64,000 nt of DNA from Arthrobacter agilis (GCF_006494655.1 NZ_VHIM01000001.1:186001-250000); one strand, 5' to 3'; shown: positions 1-9,223, counted from the first letter of the stretch. Notes: a model not told the origin generated them from the letters alone. Numbers and translations are program-made.

Positions 1-1167
1 GACGGCGCGTGGGATGATGGCGTCGAAATCGGGGGCGGGACCGAGAGACTCCTCGAGCCCCAGCGCGGTCAGGACGGGTATCAGGTCCTGACCGTAGGCA
101 TGATCCCAGGACGGAAGTGCGAGGTCGACCGGCTGCGCTTCGGCATCGTCCAGTACTGCAGCGATGTCCGATAACCCTTCCTCCGTCCAAGCCGGCGCGA
201 CACCGGCGTCGGGTAGGACGAGCCTCATGAAGAAGCCCTCGCCGTAGGGCAGGTCGATTCCGGTCCAGTTCTCGCCCCGCGCATAGCGAACGGTCGGGGT
301 CGCGTGCATGGTCGGAACGTCGGCGGCGGTGCCGTCGGCAAGGGTGAAGGTAGCGTCCTCCGTCGCCATGTGCTCGAAGGGTTGCTCCCAGCCTGCGGCG
401 AAGTACACGGTCGTGAGCAAGGAGAGCACGGTATCCCTGTCGAGGGGCAGCGGCGCCTTCTCGACCCGGCCGCCGGTCTCCTTCGATATCCAGGCATCGA
501 TCCGGTCTGCGGTCGAGGATTCGCCGAAATCGACGGGATAGACCCCTGAGCCGTAGTGCTGGGCGAGTACCTCGAGGAACGGCTCCCCCACCATGCCCGA
601 TTCGGCCACGAACACCCCGTTCGCCAGGTGGAGCAACGGGGTTCGTGACGGGTCGTCGTCGTCCACGTCGCCCGGATCGCCGTCGAATTGCTGAACTTCG
701 ACAAGGAGAGCATTCATCGCTTCGTCCCGGTGGCCGACAGGTAGGCCGAGGACCGCATCCATCTCGGCCGCCGTCGTCGTGCCGGCTCCCGCACGGAGCA
801 TCGAGAGGGCGTACAGCACGCTGAGGGGACTGGTCACCTGATTGGCCGTCGGATCTGCCGTGAGCGCTGCCCCGATCCGGAAGGATGACCGAAGGATCGC
901 CTCCTCGGCGTCCGGGTACTGCCCCGCTCGCACGACGACCCGCTCGACCTGCGCTGCCTCCTGCTCGGGAGGTGAAGCACCGCAGGCTGTGAGGAGGAGG
1001 AGTCCGCCCGCCGCGATGGCCGCCGCCAGTGCATGGGACCGTGCGGCCCGGCGGGGCGATCGGGGTTCGCTGCGGGCGGCCGTCGCACCGTCCGCGCGGT
1101 GGGCGGCACCTGTCCGCACGCCGGGATTTCTCGACCGCAGTGTGTCTTCGACTGCCATGGGTTGCAT
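1..1167 (-). CDS. Serpin-family protease inhibitor lipoprotein (3' part missing)
   Basis: The frame stays open to the window edge, giving 389 residues. The N-terminus has a long basic stretch, then a hydrophobic segment ending in a lipobox (LLTACG), which suggests a lipoprotein anchored outside the membrane. The serpin core follows: helix B region with NQVTSPLSVLYALSMLRAGA, then a TTVYFAAGW strand and a DLPYGEGFFMRLVLPD strand, all characteristic of serpins (suicide inhibitors of serine or cysteine proteases). The reactive-centre loop and C-terminus lie outside the window, so inhibitory capacity and target cannot be judged. Two in-frame ATGs (1167 and 1158) follow a GAGGAG stretch; the true start is uncertain. 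No partner gene is visible. Family call is confident; role is inference. Confidence 0.85.
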   Translation of the reverse strand, partial: MQPMAVEDTLRSRNPGVRTGAAHRADGATAARSEPRSPRRAARSHALAAAIAAGGLLLLTACGASPPEQEAAQVERVVVRAGQYPDAEEAILRSSFRIGAALTADPTANQVTSPLSVLYALSMLRAGAGTTTAAEMDAVLGLPVGHRDEAMNALLVEVQQFDGDPGDVDDDDPSRTPLLHLANGVFVAESGMVGEPFLEVLAQHYGSGVYPVDFGESSTADRIDAWISKETGGRVEKAPLPLDRDTVLSLLTTVYFAAGWEQPFEHMATEDATFTLADGTAADVPTMHATPTVRYARGENWTGIDLPYGEGFFMRLVLPDAGVAPAWTEEGLSDIAAVLDDAEAQPVDLALPSWDHAYGQDLIPVLTALGLEESLGPAPDFDAIIPRAV

Positions 1168-1519
1168 CGGCTCCTCGACGTGGCGTGTTCTCTCGACCTG
1201 CGCATCACCGTAAGCCCTCGGGCGGCCTCGAGGGATGGATAGGCGGAGCACGATCAGGTCACGAATCGCTTGAATCCGCCGCCGCGCCGAACGGTCCTGA
1301 GCCATTCTTAATGGATGTATCCGACCGGTGCAGTGCGTTGTGATAATCGAATCCGTATCCCGCTGGGTCCGCCCGGAGCCTGCACACATCAGCAGCGTGG
1401 ATACCCATCTCCCGGCAATCCGACACCGTCCGAATACCAACCCGATCAAGGGGAACCGGGGCGTAGAGATTTCTCCCGATCACCCCTGAATTGTCGGTGG
1501 CAGGGCGGATAATAAACAC
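1168..1519. other. Intergenic region between divergent genes
   Basis: This 352-bp gap separates the divergent serpin and DUF222/HNH genes and must hold both promoters. A GATAAT/TAATAA stretch lies at 1508-1515, only a few bases before the ATG at 1520. If it is a -10 element the HNH transcript would be nearly leaderless, which fits the absence of a ribosome-binding site. No convincing -35, repeat, RNA gene or small gene was seen. Confidence 0.35.
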
Positions 1520-2890
1520 ATGGGCACCAGCGAGGATCACGCGAAAGAGCTACGGGAGATTTCTGCACGCCTTCATTCTCTGAACGTTGAGAAATCCCGG
1601 ATCGACGCAGAGATTGCCGACACCACCGAGCAGTTACGTGAGATGTTCGAGAATCACTTCATCGACAGGGGATTCTTCCAGAGGCCCCGATCAGGACGGG
1701 CTCGAACAAATTTCGCGGACACTGCCACCGCCAGCGAAGTGGCATGCCTCCTACGCATCACTGAGCGTTCCGCCCACAGGCTCGTTCAACATGCGGCAGT
1801 CCTGGTCAATCACCATCCCCGGACTCTCGACGCTTTGAGAACCGGAGCCATCTCCTGGTCGCATGCCACAGCACTGGTCCATGAATATGCGGGTCTGCCG
1901 GCCGGAACTGCGGTACGCCTTGAGGAAAAGCTCCTGCCCATCGCGATCGGGACGACCGTGCCACGTATGGCGTATCGGGCGCGGAAACTTCGAGCGGACG
2001 TCCACCCTGAGGCTCTTGAGGCACGGTGCCGCGCCGCGACTCTGGAACGTCGCGTCGAGATCGAGCCGACAGACGATGCCATGGCTTGGCTTCACGTACT
2101 TCTCGAAGCTGCGGACGCAGCAGCTATCGACGCCCGTCTGACGCGAGAGGCCCGCGGGCTGCAGGCACCAGCCGAACGACGCAATGTCGCTCAGCTCCGC
2201 ACCGATGTCCTCACCGACCTACTGCTCGACGACGGGCTTCATGCGTCAGTAGTGGGCGAACCGATGAGCAAGTCGATCGCGCGTCGCCAGCGGGCACCCG
2301 AGTTCGGGCAGCCCTGCCAACAAGCCGAGATCGCCCCTGGCGCTGGATCAGTCGGAGGCCCCGTCGGCGAAAGCGCAGCTTGTCCCGAGGGTGCCCCACG
2401 GTATCGCTCCCCCGTGCGAGCGCACATCAATGTCACCGTTCCGGTTCTCACTCTGCTCGGGGTCGACGACGCGCCCGCAGATCTCGAAGGGTACGGTCCC
2501 ATCCCGGCGGACATCGCCAGACGTCTTGCAGCTCATGCCCCGTCCTTCACGAGACTGCTGACGCACCCCGAGACAGGCGCCGTGCTCAGTGTCGGGCGCA
2601 CCAGCTATTCCGTTCCGGCTGATCTCAAGAGGTGGTTGCAGGTTCGCGATCGCACCTGCCGTCACCCCGGCTGCTCCGTGGCCGCATCCCGTTGCGAGTT
2701 GGACCACACCACGCCCTGGTCCCATGAAGGGCCGACTTCCCATGACAATCTGGCCCACCTTTGCCGCAAGCATCACATGCTGAAGACGGAAGGCGTGTGG
2801 CATTACGAACAGGAGGGCGACGGCGTCCTCAGCGCGATCTCCCCGGCCGGGGCGCGCTATAGGAGCGCGTTGGAACCCAGATTGGGATGA
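1520..2890 (+). CDS. DUF222 / HNH endonuclease-signature protein (13E12 repeat family)
   Basis: A 456-residue protein. The first ~60 residues look coiled-coil and acidic, followed by a DUF222 region (TASEVACLLRITERSAHRLVQ and a helical segment to about residue 330). The C-terminus has an HNH nuclease module: RDRTCRHPGCSVAA, then CELDHTTPW, then NLAHLCRKHH, with the paired Cys and His residues expected for metal binding. This family is abundant and multicopy in Actinobacteria, and its in vivo substrate is unknown. No Shine-Dalgarno sequence precedes the ATG, so leaderless translation is possible. Family assignment is strong; any role in mobility or DNA processing is inference. Confidence 0.9.
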   Translation: MGTSEDHAKELREISARLHSLNVEKSRIDAEIADTTEQLREMFENHFIDRGFFQRPRSGRARTNFADTATASEVACLLRITERSAHRLVQHAAVLVNHHPRTLDALRTGAISWSHATALVHEYAGLPAGTAVRLEEKLLPIAIGTTVPRMAYRARKLRADVHPEALEARCRAATLERRVEIEPTDDAMAWLHVLLEAADAAAIDARLTREARGLQAPAERRNVAQLRTDVLTDLLLDDGLHASVVGEPMSKSIARRQRAPEFGQPCQQAEIAPGAGSVGGPVGESAACPEGAPRYRSPVRAHINVTVPVLTLLGVDDAPADLEGYGPIPADIARRLAAHAPSFTRLLTHPETGAVLSVGRTSYSVPADLKRWLQVRDRTCRHPGCSVAASRCELDHTTPWSHEGPTSHDNLAHLCRKHHMLKTEGVWHYEQEGDGVLSAISPAGARYRSALEPRLG

Positions 2891-3038
2891 CGCTTCGTCA
2901 GTATCTTCTGGTCCGCACCATCGCGCTGCTCGGTGTCTTGCTTCCCTGCGGCGTGCCGGGAGCCGCCGACGCTCAGCTTCAGGACGATCACCGAACGAGA
3001 GCTTCGGTGGGACTATCTCCCCGTCGGGTGCTGGCCCG

Positions 3039-4016
3039 TCAGCGGGAAGGGGCTCCGCAACCGATACCGTCCGGGTTCTCGATGCAGTTCTGACTGACGC
3101 TCCGCCCCTGCGTCCGCCAGATACTCATCAGGTGCGGCTCGGACGTCACGGCCGCCTCCCCTGCGACCGGTTGGAAGGGCCCACCATCTACGGAATAATC
3201 ACCTGCGAAGTACGTCGTCAAGGACAACTCGAAGTCGCCTGTCTGCGTGTACTGATGACTCGTCGCAGTCTGCGTGTCGAAGGCGTTCCCTGCTACAGGG
3301 CCGCCCGGGACGAGCGTTGTCACACTGGTTCCGTCGCCGTAGTTCCACTGGTAGGAGACGGGCCGTGCCTTCAGGACGATGGTTGCGTCCTGGAAGTCGA
3401 AGGTGAATTCCTGCTCCAACGCCTCTGCGTAGACGTTGGAGTGGGCATTCCTCAGGCCGAAGTTCAACGGCTGCGACACGATCGAGGCAGCGAGTACCGG
3501 CTGCTTCTGGAACTCCTCGAGAGTGACGATCACGGGAGCCTCCTCGGGTTCTGCCGCCGCGCCCTCTACGGGAGGCTCCGGTGGAGCGCCTGGATACATA
3601 CACGAGGATCTACCTGTCGGGGTCTGTGAAGCGGGCTGCACGTTGTTGTTCACTTCGATCCAATTGACCAGCACCCCGTCGTCCTGGGCATCGCATCGCG
3701 CATCGACGCGAGGGCACTCCCCTGGGTCCAAAGCATTGCCCGCTCCGGTCGTGCAAGCCCGAACGTAGGTGTACGCGATCCCATCGTCGACGGGAAGGCC
3801 AACCGGACCGGCAATCGGAGCAAACTCAGATTGTTCATTAACCGGACCTCTCGCTGGCCTCTCTGTTCTGGTGGCACTGCCTGCATTCACCAAGCCGTCG
3901 TCAGTGAATCCGGCAACTACCTCTCGAGTATCTGCAGACGCTGGTCCCGCGCTGAGCGTGGATAGGGGCATCAGAAGAATCAGCAGCCGCGAACCAGATA
4001 TTGGTCGCCTAGTCAT
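3039..4016 (-). CDS. Secreted PKD-domain protein
   Basis: 325 residues beginning with a basic N-terminus and hydrophobic signal peptide (LLILLMPLSTLSAGPASA, cleavage near residue 28). The central part has a six-cysteine region (residues ~85-140) containing ACTTGAGNALDPGECPRVDARC. The PKD-like beta-sandwich follows at about residues 190-290, with the hallmark YQWNYGDGT and a later TGDFELSLTT strand. PKD domains usually mediate extracellular adhesion or protein contacts. The start codon lies 2 bp after the stop of the DUF6318 lipoprotein gene, so the two form one transcription unit. Function unknown. Confidence 0.8.
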   Translation of the reverse strand: MTRRPISGSRLLILLMPLSTLSAGPASADTREVVAGFTDDGLVNAGSATRTERPARGPVNEQSEFAPIAGPVGLPVDDGIAYTYVRACTTGAGNALDPGECPRVDARCDAQDDGVLVNWIEVNNNVQPASQTPTGRSSCMYPGAPPEPPVEGAAAEPEEAPVIVTLEEFQKQPVLAASIVSQPLNFGLRNAHSNVYAEALEQEFTFDFQDATIVLKARPVSYQWNYGDGTSVTTLVPGGPVAGNAFDTQTATSHQYTQTGDFELSLTTYFAGDYSVDGGPFQPVAGEAAVTSEPHLMSIWRTQGRSVSQNCIENPDGIGCGAPSR

Positions 4017-4018
4017 TT

Positions 4019-4681
4019 CTAGGCACCTTCAGGAGAGCCAAAATCGAGCATGATCCAGCTGCCCTCTTCCCACAAGGCTATGGTGACATTGATAGTAGGC
4101 GGCAATGCTTCCGATCGATTTATCTCCTGACCATTTGAATCATAATAAATCAACTCATCTTGCTGCACGTCTACAAATGAATTCACCGAACCACTAGTGT
4201 TTTCTGTGAACTCAGTATCATGCGAGATCAAATCAACGTTCCCGCCCTCAATCCAACCCTCCTCCGCATAAAGCTTTCTCACCTGCCCTGAGAGGTTGGC
4301 ACACGTCCGGCAGCCCGCATCGGTAAGCTCGTCGTAAATCAACCAGTCGTTCGTCTCGTATCCGTACGAGAACAGTTCGAACCAGTACTCCGTGAAAGCC
4401 TCGAGCCCTTCGGCTGAGTTCTCATCGGCGAGTGCCGGCTTCACCGGGACGGGCAGATGGGCCGCGGGGCCGAGCGATGAAGCGGGAGACGGCTCCGGAG
4501 TTGCCGAGGAAGACGACGGCACGCTCGACGAAGCAGCTGAGGGAGTTGGTACCGCACTGGTCTCAGAAGCCGAAGGATCGGGGTCGCCCTGGCAAGCTGT
4601 CAGCACCGCAAGTGCGACGGCCGCGCCAGCCACCAGCGACGCACTACGCCCCAGCTTCGGACGTCGACCACTTTGCCGCAT
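4019..4681 (-). CDS. DUF6318-family lipoprotein
   Basis: 220 residues with a lipoprotein signal (VALAVLTACQG, lipid Cys at about residue 30), a Ser/Pro/Ala-rich linker to residue ~75, then the conserved globular domain. That domain includes ENSAEGLEAFTEYWFELFSYGYETND and a CRTC motif followed by a tryptophan-containing C-terminal sheet. I recognise this arrangement as the DUF6318 family of Arthrobacter-type lipoproteins; its function is unknown. GAGGGG precedes the ATG by about 7 nt. The 3' half is conspicuously richer in A+T than the surrounding genes, suggesting relaxed selection or horizontal acquisition. It is transcribed with the PKD gene 2 bp downstream. Confidence 0.75.
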   Translation of the reverse strand: MRQSGRRPKLGRSASLVAGAAVALAVLTACQGDPDPSASETSAVPTPSAASSSVPSSSSATPEPSPASSLGPAAHLPVPVKPALADENSAEGLEAFTEYWFELFSYGYETNDWLIYDELTDAGCRTCANLSGQVRKLYAEEGWIEGGNVDLISHDTEFTENTSGSVNSFVDVQQDELIYYDSNGQEINRSEALPPTINVTIALWEEGSWIMLDFGSPEGA

Positions 4682-5055
4682 TGTGAACCCCTCACCAACG
4701 CCGTCGACACGATGGGCTCAGCATAGCGGTGAGGCCTCTTGGCATCGAGGGTTGTCCACAGACAACGGATTCGTGAAGCGGACCGGCAGAAACGGTGGGG
4801 CGCGTTGCGGTTCACCTCGGCCGGGCAGGACGGGGAGGAGCAAGAGCCGGCCTGCCTGATGAATGCCGCCGGACGACCCCATGACGATACCGACACCGAC
4901 ACCGAAAGTAACCTCGAGACTGCGCCAAGAGACATCGCCTTCGAGGGGTGACCTCACGGCAGTGGCATCAAGGAGGCGCGGTCCACACCGTGACCTCAAG
5001 ACAGCGACTCCAAGACTGTGGCCTCCGGCAACTGTCGGGCGATAGGCTCAGGAGC
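4682..5055. other. Intergenic region between divergent genes
   Basis: A 374-bp gap between the DUF6318 gene and the DUF885 gene. It holds the weak minus-strand promoter listed separately, and near 4950-5010 an imperfect direct repeat (GTGACCTCA followed by GGCAG or AGACAG). The frame of the downstream gene remains open back to 4948, but nothing before 5056 resembles the family. Confidence 0.4.
4720..4748 (-). promoter_or_regulatory. Weak promoter candidate for the DUF6318-PKD unit
   Basis: On the minus strand TATGCT (4725-4720) is a reasonable -10 and TCGATG (4748-4743), 17 bp upstream, is a poor -35. The position 40 bp before the ATG fits. Sequence support is modest. Confidence 0.35.
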
Positions 5056-6801
5056 GTGACTCAAGACACCCCAGCCCCTGTCCCCGGTGAGCACCTGAAC
5101 ACCGAAGCCACCGAGAAGCCCTCCGATCAGCCGGCCCGCCAGCCTACAGCGATCGACGCCGTCGCGACCTCGTACTACGAGACCCTGATCGAACTCATGC
5201 CCGACTTCGCCACCGAGCTGGGACTGCCCGGTCACGAGACGGAGTCCCGGGACTACTCGCCTGCAGGCCTGGAGGCCCTCGCGGAAGCCACACGCGAGGC
5301 CCTGCTCCGCCTCGACGACCTGGAACCGTCCGACGACGTCGACGCGGTGACCCTGGACGCCATGCGCGAACGCCTCGGCCTCGACCTGGAAATCCATGAC
5401 GCCGGGCTCGACTACTCCGAGCTCAACAACATCGCCTGCCCCGCACAGAGCATCCGCGCAATCTTCGATCTGATGCCCACAGCGACGGCCGATCAGTGGG
5501 GACACATCGCCGGCCGTATGGCCAACATCCCGGGCGCGATCGACGGCTATGTCTCGTCCCTGCGCGCGGGCCGCGAACGCGGCCTCGTGGCAGCACGGCG
5601 TCAGGTCCTGATTGTGGTCGAGCAGGCAAGCAGGTATGCCGAGGACGGCGGATTCTTCGACACGCTCGGTTCCACGACCGCAGCGGACGGAGGCGAGTTG
5701 CCCGAAACCCTCCAGCAGCAGTTGCACTCAGGCGCCGAAGCGGCCCGAAGCGCGTACTCGAGCCTCGCCGACTTCCTGCGCGAGGATCTCCTGCCCACGG
5801 CCCCGGAGAAGGACGCCGTCGGCCGCGAGCACTACGCCCTGATGTCGCGCCGCTTCCTCGGCTCCGCCGTCGATCTCGAGGAGACGTACCAGTGGGGCGT
5901 CGAGGAACTCGATCGCGTGATCGCCGAGCAGGAGGCCGTCGCCAACGAGATCCGAGAGGGCGCCAGTGTCGAGGAAGCCATGCGCATCCTCGACGAGGAC
6001 CCGGCCCGCCAGCTGCACGGCACCGATGCCCTGCAGGCCTGGATGCAGGACCTCTCCGACAAGGCGGTGGAGGCGATGGCCGGCGTCCACTTCGATGTCC
6101 CTGACGTCATGCGGCAGCTCGAATGCCGTATCGCACCGACAAACGAGGGCGGCATCTACTACACGGGGCCCAGCGACGACTTCTCCCGCCCCGGACGCAT
6201 GTGGTGGTCGGTACCCGAGGGCGAGGACTCCTTCACCACGTGGAAGGAAACCACCACCGTCTATCACGAGGGCATCCCGGGGCATCACCTGCAGATCGCG
6301 ACCGCCACGTATCAGCGCGCCCTCCTGAACCCCTGGCGACGCAACGGCATCTGGGTCTCCGGACAGGGCGAGGGCTGGGCGCTCTACGCCGAGCGCCTCA
6401 TGCAGGAACTCGGATTCCTCTCCGACCCGGGAGACCGCCTCGGCATGCTCGACGCGCAGCGCATGCGGGCCGCACGCGTGGTGTTCGACATCGGGGTCCA
6501 CCTGGAGCTCGACGTGCCCGAGCGGTGGGGCGAGGGCATATGGGACCCGGACAAGGGCTACGCCTTCCTCAGGAAGAACATCGCCATCAGTGAAGGGCAG
6601 CTCAACTTCGAGTTCACCCGCTACCTCGGCTGGCCCGGCCAGGCGCCGTCCTACAAGATCGGCCAGCGACTCTGGGAGCAGGTACGCGACGAGGTCCGCG
6701 CTCGCGAGGGAGACGACTTCGACCTACGGGCCTTCCACACCCGAGCTCTCAATCTCGGCTCGGTCGGACTGGACACGCTCCGGCGCGCGCTGGTGGGCTG
6801 A
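5056..6801 (+). CDS. DUF885 family protein, probable zinc metallopeptidase
   Basis: From the GTG at 5056 the protein is 581 residues, the usual family length; the longer reading frame from 4948 adds sequence with no family resemblance. An AGGAG lies just before the GTG. The defining feature is HEGIPGHH at residues 404-411, an HExxH-type zinc-binding motif, followed by GEGWALYAERLMQELG, which supplies a glutamate typical of the third ligand. Most family members are predicted lipoprotein or cytoplasmic peptidases of unknown substrate. This one has no obvious signal peptide, so a cytoplasmic role is likelier. It is flanked downstream by a terminator-like palindrome, so it appears monocistronic. 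Confidence 0.85.
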   Translation: MTQDTPAPVPGEHLNTEATEKPSDQPARQPTAIDAVATSYYETLIELMPDFATELGLPGHETESRDYSPAGLEALAEATREALLRLDDLEPSDDVDAVTLDAMRERLGLDLEIHDAGLDYSELNNIACPAQSIRAIFDLMPTATADQWGHIAGRMANIPGAIDGYVSSLRAGRERGLVAARRQVLIVVEQASRYAEDGGFFDTLGSTTAADGGELPETLQQQLHSGAEAARSAYSSLADFLREDLLPTAPEKDAVGREHYALMSRRFLGSAVDLEETYQWGVEELDRVIAEQEAVANEIREGASVEEAMRILDEDPARQLHGTDALQAWMQDLSDKAVEAMAGVHFDVPDVMRQLECRIAPTNEGGIYYTGPSDDFSRPGRMWWSVPEGEDSFTTWKETTTVYHEGIPGHHLQIATATYQRALLNPWRRNGIWVSGQGEGWALYAERLMQELGFLSDPGDRLGMLDAQRMRAARVVFDIGVHLELDVPERWGEGIWDPDKGYAFLRKNIAISEGQLNFEFTRYLGWPGQAPSYKIGQRLWEQVRDEVRAREGDDFDLRAFHTRALNLGSVGLDTLRRALVG

Positions 6802-6820
6802 CGATAGACATTCGTCACAG

Positions 6821-6846
6821 ACGGGCGGGGAATATTCCCCGCCCGT
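6821..6846 (+). terminator. Palindromic terminator-like hairpin after the DUF885 gene
   Basis: A perfect 26-bp palindrome, ACGGGCGGGGAAT followed by its exact complement, starts 20 bp after the stop codon. There is no long T tract, as is common for high-GC actinobacterial terminators. Confidence 0.6.
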
Positions 6847-6917
6847 CGTGGTCTCCCCGCCATGTCGGGCCGGAAAGGCAGGACACGGACCGACGACGAC
6901 GGCGCCGTGCGTAACAT

Positions 6918-6947
6918 TTCGCAACTCCCGCTTCGCGTCGGTATAAG
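6918..6947 (+). promoter_or_regulatory. Promoter candidate for the symporter gene
   Basis: TTCGCA (6918-6923) and TATAAG (6942-6947) are separated by 18 bp and lie 21 bp before the GTG at 6968, giving a leader of about 14 nt. The -10 is good for this genome; the -35 matches 4 of 6 consensus bases. Confidence 0.45.
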
Positions 6948-6967
6948 CGCCCCCTAGTGTTTCGGGC

Positions 6968-8380
6968 GTGCCTACAGACATCACTTCCCCGCCCTCCCGG
7001 CGCAGGCTGCCCCGCTGGGCTACCTCCTTCGGTCCGCAGATCATCGCAGCGCTCCTCGTGGGCCTTATACTCGGCCTTCTCGCGAAGAACACGGGTCATA
7101 CTGCCGAGACGCCCAACGCCCTCGGCACCACGCTCGCCACACTCGGTTCGAGCTACGTGGCCCTGCTGCGCGCCGCCGTCGTACCCCTCATCTTCACGGC
7201 CGTGGTCAGCTCGATCGCCAACCTGCGTGCCGTCAACAACGCCGCTCGTCTCGCGGGCCAGACCCTGCTCTGGTTCGCCATCACCGCCCTCATCTCGGTG
7301 CTCATCGGCATCGTCCTGGGAGTCGTGTTCCAGCCGGGCTCCGGCACGGACGCGGCTCAGCCCGACGAGTACACCGGCAGCACCGGGAGCTGGACGGCGT
7401 TCCTCACCGGCCTGATCCCCGCGAACTTCCTCGGCATCCAGGCGTCCTCCCGGGTGGCGGAATCCGGTGATGTCACCACCTCGCTGAGTTTCAACGTGCT
7501 GCAGATCCTCGTGGTAGCCGTCGCCGTCGGCATCGCCGCCCTCAAGGTGGGCAAAGCGGCCGAGCCGTTCCTCACGTTCAACGCCTCCGCACTGGCCGTC
7601 ATCCAGAAAGTACTCTGGTGGATCATCCGGATCGCGCCTCTCGGCACCGTCGGGCTCATCGGCAACGCCGTCGCCGTCTACGGGTGGGACACCATCGGCT
7701 CGCTCGGCAAGTTCACCCTCGCCATCTACGTGGGTCTGGCACTCGTTCTCTTCGCCGTGTACCCGGTGCTGATCAAGGCGCACGGTCTCTCGGTGAAGCA
7801 GTACTTCTCGGGCGCATGGCCCGCCATCCAGCTCGCCTTCGTCTCCCGCTCCTCCGTGGGCACGCTCCCCCTCACGCAGCGCATCGCCGAACGCAATCTC
7901 GGCGTCCCCCGCGGCTACGCCTCCTTCGCAGTACCCCTCGGTGCGACCACGAAGATGGACGGCTGCGCGGCCATCTACCCGGCCATCTCGGCGATCTTCG
8001 TCGCACAGTTCTTCGGCATCGACCTGACACTGACGCAGTACCTACTGATCGCCCTCGTCTCCGTCCTCGGCTCCGCAGCGACCGCCGGGACCACGGGCGC
8101 CGTCGTCATGCTCACCCTGACGCTCTCCACGCTGGGACTCCCCCTGGCCGGCGTCGGACTGCTCCTCGCCGTCGACCCGATCCTGGACATGGGCCGCACC
8201 GCGGTGAACGTAGCGGGCCAGGCGCTCATCCCGACGATCGTGGCCAAGCGTGAGGGGATTCTGGACACGACGCTCTACGACGCACAGCGCACCGGCGACC
8301 CCTTCGCCGATGACAGCGTGCTCGACGCCGCCGCGTCCAGCGACGGCGCCTCGAACGACGGCATCTCGGTGGTTCGCTGA
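6968..8380 (+). CDS. Dicarboxylate/amino acid:cation symporter (DAACS family)
   Basis: 470 residues with about eight hydrophobic segments plus two re-entrant loops. Family signatures are clear: SSVGTLPLTQ in the first re-entrant hairpin, ATTKMDGCA (NMDG-type motif) in TM7, SAATAGTTGAVVM in the second hairpin and VDPILDMGRTAVNV in TM8, which bind substrate and Na+/H+. These are features of the glutamate/C4-dicarboxylate GltP/DctA group; the precise substrate is not determined by the sequence. The start is a GTG with little Shine-Dalgarno sequence. It stands alone between its own promoter candidate and a strong hairpin. Confidence 0.93.
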   Translation: MPTDITSPPSRRRLPRWATSFGPQIIAALLVGLILGLLAKNTGHTAETPNALGTTLATLGSSYVALLRAAVVPLIFTAVVSSIANLRAVNNAARLAGQTLLWFAITALISVLIGIVLGVVFQPGSGTDAAQPDEYTGSTGSWTAFLTGLIPANFLGIQASSRVAESGDVTTSLSFNVLQILVVAVAVGIAALKVGKAAEPFLTFNASALAVIQKVLWWIIRIAPLGTVGLIGNAVAVYGWDTIGSLGKFTLAIYVGLALVLFAVYPVLIKAHGLSVKQYFSGAWPAIQLAFVSRSSVGTLPLTQRIAERNLGVPRGYASFAVPLGATTKMDGCAAIYPAISAIFVAQFFGIDLTLTQYLLIALVSVLGSAATAGTTGAVVMLTLTLSTLGLPLAGVGLLLAVDPILDMGRTAVNVAGQALIPTIVAKREGILDTTLYDAQRTGDPFADDSVLDAAASSDGASNDGISVVR

Positions 8381-8422
8381 CCTCGGCCACCACCCACCGG
8401 TACACCCCATTCGAGCTCTGAG

Positions 8423-8454
8423 ACGGCCCGTCCTGGAACACCAGGGCGGGCCGT
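8423..8454 (+). terminator. Terminator hairpin after the symporter gene
   Basis: ACGGCCCG-T-CCTGG, loop AACA, CCAGG-G-CGGGCCGT: a 14-bp stem with one T-G wobble, 42 bp after the stop. Confidence 0.75.
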
Positions 8455-8560
8455 GCCGTTCCGGCTAACGATTCGGCGCCGTTCAGGGGCTCGACGGCGC
8501 TTTTCCTGCCGCAGGGGTGGACCATGGGAGCACCTATCCAGCTCGACAAGGTGGTGCGCC

Positions 8561-9121
8561 ATGAACCAATCGCGCATGACGGGGAAAATCCCCGCCACAC
8601 TCGCCGCCCTTGCCCTCACCGCAGGCCTCGGCCTCGCAGGGGCACCGCCGGCATCCGCCGCATACTGCGGCATCACGTGGGGTTCCACGGCCAAGACCGC
8701 CCCCGCCTACTCCTCCGCTCCCATCACCGACGTACGGTCCGGTCGGCACACGTGCTTCGACCGCCTCGTCATCGACACCCGCGGCCCCGTTTCCGGGTAC
8801 CGCGTGGCATATGTGAACCAGGTGGCCCGGCCCGGATCCGGAGCGCCCGTTCCCCTCCGGGGTGGCGCACGGATCTCCGTGACCGTCCTCGCTCCCATCT
8901 ACGACACCGCAGGCAGGGCGACCTACTCGCCCACCAATCGCGCGGAACTCGCGAATGTGGCGGGCTACTCCACCTTCCGGCAGGTCGCCCTCGCGGGGAG
9001 CTTCGAGGGGCAGACGACGCTCGGCCTCGGCGTCAGGGCCCGTCTTCCCGTCCGCGTGTTCGTCCTGCCCGGGCCGGGCGTCGGATCGAGGGTGGTGGTC
9101 GACGTCGCGCACTACTGGTGA
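8561..9121 (+). CDS. Secreted AMIN-like domain protein
   Basis: 186 residues from the ATG at 8561, which follows AAGGTGG by about 6 nt; the longer frame from 8453 is not supported by a signal peptide. The signal peptide (ATLAALALTAGLGLAGAPPASA) is cleaved near residue 30. The mature part begins YCGITWGS, and carries CFDRLVIDTRG and PVRVFVLPGPGVGSRVVVDVAHYW, the pattern of AMIN-like domain proteins of Actinobacteria. AMIN domains in general bind peptidoglycan or target proteins to the envelope; the actinobacterial AMIN-like group is uncharacterised. Monocistronic, with a perfect hairpin just downstream. Confidence 0.8.
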   Translation: MNQSRMTGKIPATLAALALTAGLGLAGAPPASAAYCGITWGSTAKTAPAYSSAPITDVRSGRHTCFDRLVIDTRGPVSGYRVAYVNQVARPGSGAPVPLRGGARISVTVLAPIYDTAGRATYSPTNRAELANVAGYSTFRQVALAGSFEGQTTLGLGVRARLPVRVFVLPGPGVGSRVVVDVAHYW

Positions 9122-9130
9122 GGTTCCTCG

Positions 9131-9162
9131 CCAGTCGCGGTGCACCGCAGCACCGCGACTGG
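9131..9162 (+). terminator. Perfect hairpin after the AMIN-like gene
   Basis: CCAGTCGCGGTGC, loop ACCGCA, GCACCGCGACTGG: a perfect 13-bp stem starting 10 bp after the stop codon. No T tract. Confidence 0.75.
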
Positions 9163-9223
9163 CGGGCGCCGCGGTGCCCGCCTCTATCGCACCCGTGGCA
9201 ACAGCGGGACCTAGGCTTGGGGT

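Noticed and set aside
2887..3093. 68-codon frame overlapping the DUF222/HNH stop as ATGA, with a signal-peptide-like start
   Set aside because: It overlaps the end of the convergent PKD gene by 55 bp, has no recognised domain, and ends in a basic low-complexity tail. Probably chance.
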